From Gonatopus flavifemur (lineage: Eukaryota; Arthropoda; Insecta; Hymenoptera; Dryinidae), in NCBI GenBank assembly GCA_018340375.1, contig JAFFJZ010000081.1:248001-312000 (forward strand): 64,000 bases of DNA, written 5' to 3'. A program made the translations under genes and the position numbers. The notes beneath the pieces are model-generated. The model saw only the letters and a program-made list of their open reading frames with translations. It had not been told where the DNA came from and searched no databases. Of the stretch, positions 58,153 to 64,000 are shown piece by piece. Each line of letters opens with the position of its first letter. Within the stretch, counting starts at the first letter, position 1.

Positions 58153-59157
58153 GATCCAATCCTATCTGAAAGATGCAGTGCATCGCACTTTTGTATTACG
58201 AATGTTCTATATGCGGCGGATTGCTGACAGTCAAATTCATTGCCACCTCGTTCGAAACATTTTGTTTTAACGAGTTTGAATAGTAGTGTATTTCTAATTT
58301 TTGAAAATCGAGCAATCCAGCAGATGTGGAAATTCCACACCTATTATTTTAGAAGGTGTAGAGTCCTTCACAGCTTCACATCCGTGTCGTCGTCCCTGTC
58401 ATCTCTTGTTTCACAATGCTTCATGCCTTGACATCGTCAATCAACCACACATTATTTGAACTCACATTACTTACCTACATGCTCATGAAAATGCTGGAAT
58501 TTCGAGATGTTAGCGTAATAAAGAGATACCATACAGGAGTATTTTGTTGAATTACTGTACATCACCATCGTATCTTGTACTCTTTGGGATTTCAACAGCA
58601 TGCATGGAATTAACTTTGGTCTTCGCATCGGATGAGGAACATATATATTTATATCCAAATAAAATTTCTCTGATCAATAATGTGTATGCATTCGAATTTT
58701 CGACGGAGCATAACCAAGTCGAAGGTCGAGAATGAACTGCATACGTTTCAACAATACTCTCTGATATTCTTGTGATCATACATCTCTTTTTCCCTAACGA
58801 AATCTTTCATTCCCCTTCGTGCAATAAACTGTTGATCCTCAGGGAATAGAAAAACCAGCATGCGAAGAATATTCGATGTGATTATAGAGTTGAACACATC
58901 ATGTTCCGATGAGACAATGAAAACTTTTCGATTCGACGGTTTACTGAAAACACTATTCAATGATATTTTGAGACTGATGAATTCATTATAAACGCAAAAC
59001 GAAGGGTTATATCGTGCATGGATATACGAGGGATGTGTTTCTTCCTTTGCACAGTTCAATATCATCCTTATATTCAAACAGATCGTACACGTCACTCAAT
59101 AATGGTTAGTTTAGAAGAGGAAGAACATCATAAAGTACATAGACTTGTGTCATTTAG
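58153..59157. other. Intergenic or intronic; weak receptor-like frame
   Basis: On the minus strand, 58940-58750 encodes a frame containing VFIVSSEHDVFNSIITSNIL and RMLVFLFPED. This resembles the second membrane segment of an odorant receptor and the 56844-56746 exon, but no convincing splice partners were found. It may be a decayed receptor exon. Confidence 0.25.
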
Positions 59158-59245
59158 TTCAGTGCATTGGTATGGAGAATCGAAACGACTTCATATTCGC
59201 TATATCACTTTAATGCAAACCGTCATCGCGCACGGTTATGTGCTT
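59158..59245 (+). CDS. Possible odorant receptor C-terminal exon
   Basis: Encodes SVHWYGESKRLHIRYITLMQ and then TVIAHGYVL, after the acceptor-like CATTTAG. It starts in phase 2, which fits the proposed end of the 48143-48276 exon. The WY...R.......L pattern corresponds to the segment after TM6 in odorant receptors. The acceptor lacks a strong pyrimidine tract and the last exon was not found, so the link is tentative. Confidence 0.3.
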
Positions 59246-60191
59246 GTATGAAATTCAATATTACATATATTACGAGACTCTCCCGGATGACAAATCTTAT
59301 TTTCTGTTTAATTTCAGGGAATGTGCCTATACCATTCCGATCCTGGAATGGATGTCATTATTGATATGTTGTCAAATTGCACATATGGCCTAGTTGCTTT
59401 GATAAATTACAACTTCGGTCATTTTCATAGAGAGGAAGTTCGTAACTTTGCAATGTGTTTTATAATATCCTAAGTTCACTAATTTGTGTTTATGCAGAGC
59501 ATATACGGATTGAAAAAGAAAAAATATTTAGTTTGCAGTAAAAATAGAGTGTACATGGAATGTGTGACTGCACAATGTGCTCACTGGGCTGTGTTAACCT
59601 CTCAAGGAATTATGACTGGTGAAGTAATGATTTGACTGAGCATAGACTGCTGATCGAATTCACGTCAGAAGTGAATCATACCCAACTACATTTCTTGGGA
59701 ACAATTTACCTCTGAAAATACGGATATTTCCTCAGGAGGAAGTTGAACACATAGTCTAAATCTACACCGACTATGATCTCTCATAGAATAACTTCGTTAG
59801 AATCAGGGTTCGTGATAAACAACGACTCAAGTTACATGAAACCTTGAAATGATAAAGCTCGTCCTCAGCCTCAGTTCCCAACATGAAGTGGGAATGAAAA
59901 AACTAAGTCCGTTCCAATCCCGTAGAAAAGTTGTCCCTATTCATCTCCATAAACTTTTCCCATGTTCTTCTCCATGTTTCGAGGAAAAAATAGGGAAGAG
60001 AACAAGGAAATTTTGCATGAAAGAGAAAAACTTTCCTAAGGGAATTATGAAATATATTCCAATTTGGAACATGATCAAATAGAATTTTGTAACTTCGTCC
60101 AAGCATGCCCATAAATTGAGAACATGTTTGGCTTAAGATCAATGCATCCTTCAATATTTTCATGCGATTCCAAATCTATCTCATCCATGAA
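59246..60191. other. Intronic or intergenic, no gene seen
   Basis: Positions 59880-60060 are a motif-dense repeat (TTTTCCC/AAGGGAA words) with relatives at 3470 and 57230. A spliceable-looking acceptor (TTTAATTTCAG at 59319) is followed by no frame I recognise. Confidence 0.35.
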
Positions 60192-60310
60192 TTGTGTTGC
60201 CAGAAACAAAGGAACAAGAGCGCCGGAACCGCAATACATTGGTCATTCCGATCAACTGAAGTATGTGATTGGATGTAGGCCGTTGGATCTAAAAATTTCT
60301 GGCATCACTG
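60192..60310. mobile_element. hAT-type MITE (119 bp)
   Basis: Left end TTGTGTTGCCAGAAA and right end TTTCTGGCATCACTG are inverted. The 8-bp duplication TCCATGAA is perfect (60184-60191 and 60311-60318). The left terminal CA has mutated to TT. Confidence 0.85.
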
Positions 60311-61338
60311 TCCATGAATGCTCATGCCAAAGCTCTATGCCCACTTAGGAATTTTAACAATGCACACGGAGATTTAACAAAACATCTTCTCACAGCTTCA
60401 GGTGGAGTACGGAATATGAGGGTTGGCAAAGGTCTAAAAAACTACACTCATGAATCTTAGGATTAAAAATAGACAAGCTATGACAAGAATACATGAATTA
60501 ACGTTGATGTAGCTCGGCAAACGTAATGCAGGTCACAAACTGAAAACACAAAATATTGGTTCAGCATGCTTGGTAACTTAATATTTCATCAAGTTCACAT
60601 CAGCTATCAGTCTTGACAGTGGCCGATCCAGCAACTTTTCTCCCCTCGCGTTCATTCAAGCATGCAGTTTGAGAGAGGATGCAGGAGTATGGATGCAAGA
60701 GTACTGTACTCAAAAAGTCCCATATGAACCGATAGAAACCGATTCAAATTGGATGAGTTTGAATCAGACCCATGAGAATTACTCCGGTGCCCATTCAAGA
60801 TGAATAAGACTGAATGGAAAATATTGTAGTAATAGGTTTCAACTGATAATAGCCCATTGGGAATGTGAAGGGTTTCATCGGTTTCAATGAAAGCACGGTA
60901 CGGAATGAGCAACAATAGGCACTTTCATATATCGTTCCTATAAGAATAAGAATGTATGAGGGAATTTCACGAGATGAACATTGAATGACATTGAATGAGG
61001 AGTTCCCATTCGAATCTGCTGTGGCCTTCCACAATAATTCCGAATGGGTTTCAATGGAAAATTCCTGGAACTGAATTCTATGGGCGGGAATAGGATGTTC
61101 CTGAACTTTAAACAATGAAGAAGTTCCTTTGGGAAATACCCAACTGGGATTACTGCTCGTTTTCAGAGGATGTTCAGTGAGTGGCCATGGGAAGTTTCTC
61201 ATATCAACTTCTAGAAGAATGAATAGGAAAATTCCACAAGTCAGCGTTGAATGAGTTTGTATAGGGAATCGCCATGGAATCTAACGTATTCTCCCACATT
61301 GATTCTGAATAGGTTTCAATGGGAAATTTCTGAGACTA
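60311..61338. other. Motif-dense repetitive DNA
   Basis: From about 60670 to 61338 the sequence is filled with variants of TTCAATGGGAA, GAATGAGTT and CCTATTC. The same kind of sequence resumes after the mariner at 62642, so the mariner inserted into this repeat. No gene seen. Confidence 0.45.
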
Positions 61339-62639
61339 TTGGGAGTACAAATCAATCCGATCCGTTTTTTGACAGTTAAAGATGCGTTTATTTCAGGAGA
61401 ACATGAATTATCAAATGAATGATATCATTGTCCATCGCTGGCTATCACTTTTTCCCATCTTTCGGGTAATTTTCGAATCCCGTGACGGAAAAACGTCTCG
61501 TCTTTCGAGGCGATCCAAGTTAGGAGCCAATTTTCGATTCCTTCGAACGAAGTGAACCGGTGGCCTGCCAAATCGTGCTTCATCTGTTGGAATAACCAGT
61601 AATCAGAAGGAGCAATGTTCGGCGAGTACGGCGGGTGCGGTAGAATATCCCACTCCAACGTTTCCAGATAATTTTTCACTACTTTTGCGACATGAGGCCG
61701 AGCGTTATCGTGTGAAAGAATAACTCTGTCATGTCTTTCCTTCTATTCCGGACGTTTCTCTCGTAACGCACGACTCAAACGAATCAATTGTAGTCTATAC
61801 CGATCACCCGTGATGGAATCGCCAGGTTTTAGCAACTCATAGTATATAACACACTTTTGGTCCGACCAGATACACAGCATGATCTTTGAACCATGAATAT
61901 TTCTCTTTGGTGTCGATGTTGAAGTCGATGGCAACGATTGACCGGGCATAGCATAGTATTTCCTTCTCTTGGGGTTATCGTGGAATACCCATTTCTCATC
62001 TCCTGTCACAATCCGATGTAAAAACCTCTTTCTTCGTTGTCTTTGAATCAGCTGCTCGCAAGTGAAAAATCGCCGTTCAATGTCTCTAGGCTTCAAGTCA
62101 TAAGGCACCCAATTGCCTTGCTTTTGAATCATGCGCATGGATTGTAATCGTACGGAAACTGCTTGTTGCGTAACTCCTAATGGTTCCGCAAGCTCCTGTT
62201 GCGTTCGACTCGGATCTTCGTCGAGTGAAGCCTCCAATTCCTCGTTTTCGAATTTTTTTGGTTGCCCTGAGCGAGGCTTGTCTTTGACACTGAAATCGCC
62301 ACTCTTAAAACGTCGAAACCATTCCCTACATGATTCATCAGTTGGAGCATTGTCACCGTAAACTTCCACAAGTATTCGATGGGCTCCAGCTGTACTTTTT
62401 TTCCAAATAAAACAAAAGACTAGCACCTCCCGCAAATGTTGCTTAGTTAAAACGAAATTTGACATACTTCACTGAGTAAAAATCGGGATTCTATAGAAGG
62501 AGCTCGGAGTGATATCAACTGAATATTATTCACAGGTGTCTAACCTCTCTGAAACAATTGGAATCGGTTGTGACTATGAAGCATTCATGAGAGCGAGAGT
62601 CATCTTTTCAAACCGGACCGAACTAATTTGTACTCCCAA
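61339..62639 (-). mobile_element. Mariner element, mauritiana-like, copy 2 (1301 bp)
   Basis: Ends TTGGGAGTACAAATCAATCC (61339) and CTAATTTGTACTCCCAA (ending 62639), flanked by TA on both sides (61337-61338 and 62640-62641). Sister to 5489-6791. It carries a nearly complete transposase with one stop. Confidence 0.95.
61425..62465 (-). pseudogene. Mariner transposase with one nonsense codon
   Basis: Starts MSNFVLTKQHLREVLVFCF at 62465 and stays in one frame to 61425, about 346 codons, the usual mariner length. Catalytic Asps lie in VTGDEKWVFHDN, SHDNARPHV and IAPSDYW, with exact DD34D spacing. The only lesion seen is TAG at 61745-61743, after REKRPE, between the first and second catalytic residues; the sister copy has TGC there. 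NIAPSD replaces the more usual DIAPSD at a non-catalytic position. Confidence 0.93.
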
Positions 62640-62641
62640 TA

Positions 62642-63606
62642 GATTTCATGAGCAGGAATAGGTTGTTCCTGGAATGTACGTGATGAACAAGTTCCTCCAG
62701 AGAATAATCAATTAGTTTGCCTATTCGTCCTGTTCAATGAGATGTCAATAGGAAGTTTCTCATACCTATTCCTATGAGACAAACACAGTAAAAAGTAAAA
62801 CTTACTTTCAAACTTAATATCGGCTCATTTTAAGATGCAGCCAGAACTAGCCCTATTTCAGCTGAAAGTAAGCATCCAAAACAAATGCCGACACAATGGA
62901 AAAGACTGAATTTCAGCTAAGTCTTCAAGTAAGATGCAGCCACTTTCAGTCTTTTTATAGTGAAGTGGGAAAATTTTAGAGGACGAACATCGAATAAGAT
63001 CAAATTGGAAATTTCCAGAACACACATCTGATTTTATCCAATTGATAAATTGAATAGGTTTGAATGGAATCTTTTCTGTAAGGAACAGAGATGGACAACT
63101 CCTAATTGGGACCGATTAAACATTCATTGAGAATAAACAGAAAACCCAATGGATTGTTTCCGACAGAAACTTGTTCATTACTTATGTTCTAGGAACAAAC
63201 CATCTCTGATCTGACAAATGGAATTCCATGGGATTTGGCCGTAACATTGTCCAAGATTCGATTAGATTCGGCGAGATTCAACCAACTTCACATTCACAGA
63301 ATTCATTCTCCTGACCAAATCTCATTGAAAAATCGCCGTATGAAAATTGATCAGAACATTGTCTAAGATTCAACATGATTCAGTGAAATTTGCCGAAACT
63401 AAACGGATTCTTCAGACCAGGGATATGGAAAACTTTCCATTGCCTCCTATTACACATTCGTTGGAAACCAAAAACAATCCCAATTGGATATTCTTAAGAG
63501 GAACTTATTCGTTACCTACATTCTAGGAACCACCTATTCCTGCCCATATAATTCGATTCCAAAAATGTCTGATTCAAACCTATTCAGAATCAATATGGAA
63601 GGCTGT
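62642..63606. other. Motif-dense repetitive DNA
   Basis: Continuation of the AATAGGTTTCAATGGGAAA-type repeat. Positions 62790-62960 are rich in AAGTAAG/CAGCTGAA words. Positions 63200-63420 are dense in AGATTCGATTAGATTC variants resembling 43660-43870. No gene seen. Confidence 0.45.
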
Positions 63607-63714
63607 GGAGCTTTCCGAAGTGTTTGACCCGGGGCGTCTGGGGCGTGAACTATGAATTTCTATTGGTCCATCGCGCGCCCCTGACGCCCCAGATCAAACA
63701 CTTCGGAAAGCTCC
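63607..63714. mobile_element. Hairpin MITE with GC-rich arms (108 bp)
   Basis: GGAGCTTTCCGAAGTGTTTG at the left and its complement at the right extend inward through a GGGGCGTC/GACGCCCC block. No convincing target duplication beyond a shared TGT. Confidence 0.65.
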
Positions 63715-63757
63715 TGTGACAGATTCGAATGGAAAATCCCGATACCAACTTATTCAA

Positions 63758-63973
63758 CCCTCAGCCTCCACACGAGTGCGAATTTGCACCACATTACCTT
63801 CTCTTTTACCCATTATCCTCAATGGATTTCTCGGAAAGTTCACCCTGAATTCATGTCATTTTCACTTTCATCCTGATTTATTTCCACGAAATTACACAGA
63901 ATAAAACTCGGGAAGCCAAATTCGCACTCGTGTGGAGGTAGTTTTTGCGTAAATGAGGTGAGGAGGCTGAGGG
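63758..63973. mobile_element. TTAA-type (piggyBac-like) MITE
   Basis: CCCTCAGCCTCC at the left and GGAGGCTGAGGG at the right are perfect inverted ends. The left flank is TCAA and the right TTAA. An inner inverted pair (CACACGAGTGCGAATTTG and its complement) lies just inside. It reaches close to the window edge. Confidence 0.55.
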
Positions 63974-64000
63974 TTAACACTGATCTCGTGAAATTTTCAT

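Noticed and set aside
57928..58340. Open frames of 99 and 120 codons on both strands
   Set aside because: Same cause: second copy of the palindromic hAT MITE.

Overview
The window is AT-rich, intron-bearing animal DNA and almost certainly comes from an insect. Odorant-receptor-like (7tm_6) exons, two imaginal disc growth factor (IDGF)-like chitinase-family genes, at least three sorts of mariner, a pogo/Tigger element, a Ty1/copia element and many short inverted-repeat elements point that way. The order cannot be fixed from the sequence alone. Host coding sequence is sparse and most of the 64 kb is transposon-derived.

Host genes. Plus-strand exons at 4296-4554, 18514-18578, 18625-18715, 48143-48276 and possibly 59158-59245 read as successive parts of an odorant receptor. 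The last four have compatible splice phases; the first needs an unseen linking exon. If they form one gene, its introns are tens of kb long. Inside the 18715-48143 interval, on the opposite strand, lie two tandem IDGF-like genes (27753-33436 and 36052-42866). Each has five exons with matching phases, and exons 1, 2 and 4 have identical lengths. Both lack the GH18 catalytic glutamate. They are one duplication unit that includes the 5' flank. A second receptor-like fragment is on the minus strand at 55.9-56.8 kb.

Autonomous-type transposons. There is a defective irritans-like mariner at 1.4-2.7 kb and a related pair of mauritiana-like mariners at 5.5-6.8 and 61.3-62.6 kb. A third mauritiana-like copy (39.1-40.3 kb) is nested in a foldback element. 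An apparently intact mariner lies at 45.7-47.0 kb. A full-length but dead copia element with both LTRs, PBS and PPT occupies 12.4-17.2 kb. A 3.6-kb Tigger element with an intron-split transposase lies at 20.1-23.7 kb, and a 104-bp derivative carries the same ends at 37.9 kb.

Non-autonomous elements. Four hAT-type MITEs are present, three with perfect 8-bp target duplications. Three TTAA-type (piggyBac-like) MITEs and several long foldbacks are present. The most unusual group is a set of elements of different sequence that begin 5'-CCC and end GGG-3', mostly flanked by 2-bp duplications that are not restricted to TA. Several have interiors that are dense arrays of diverged copies of a short family-specific word.
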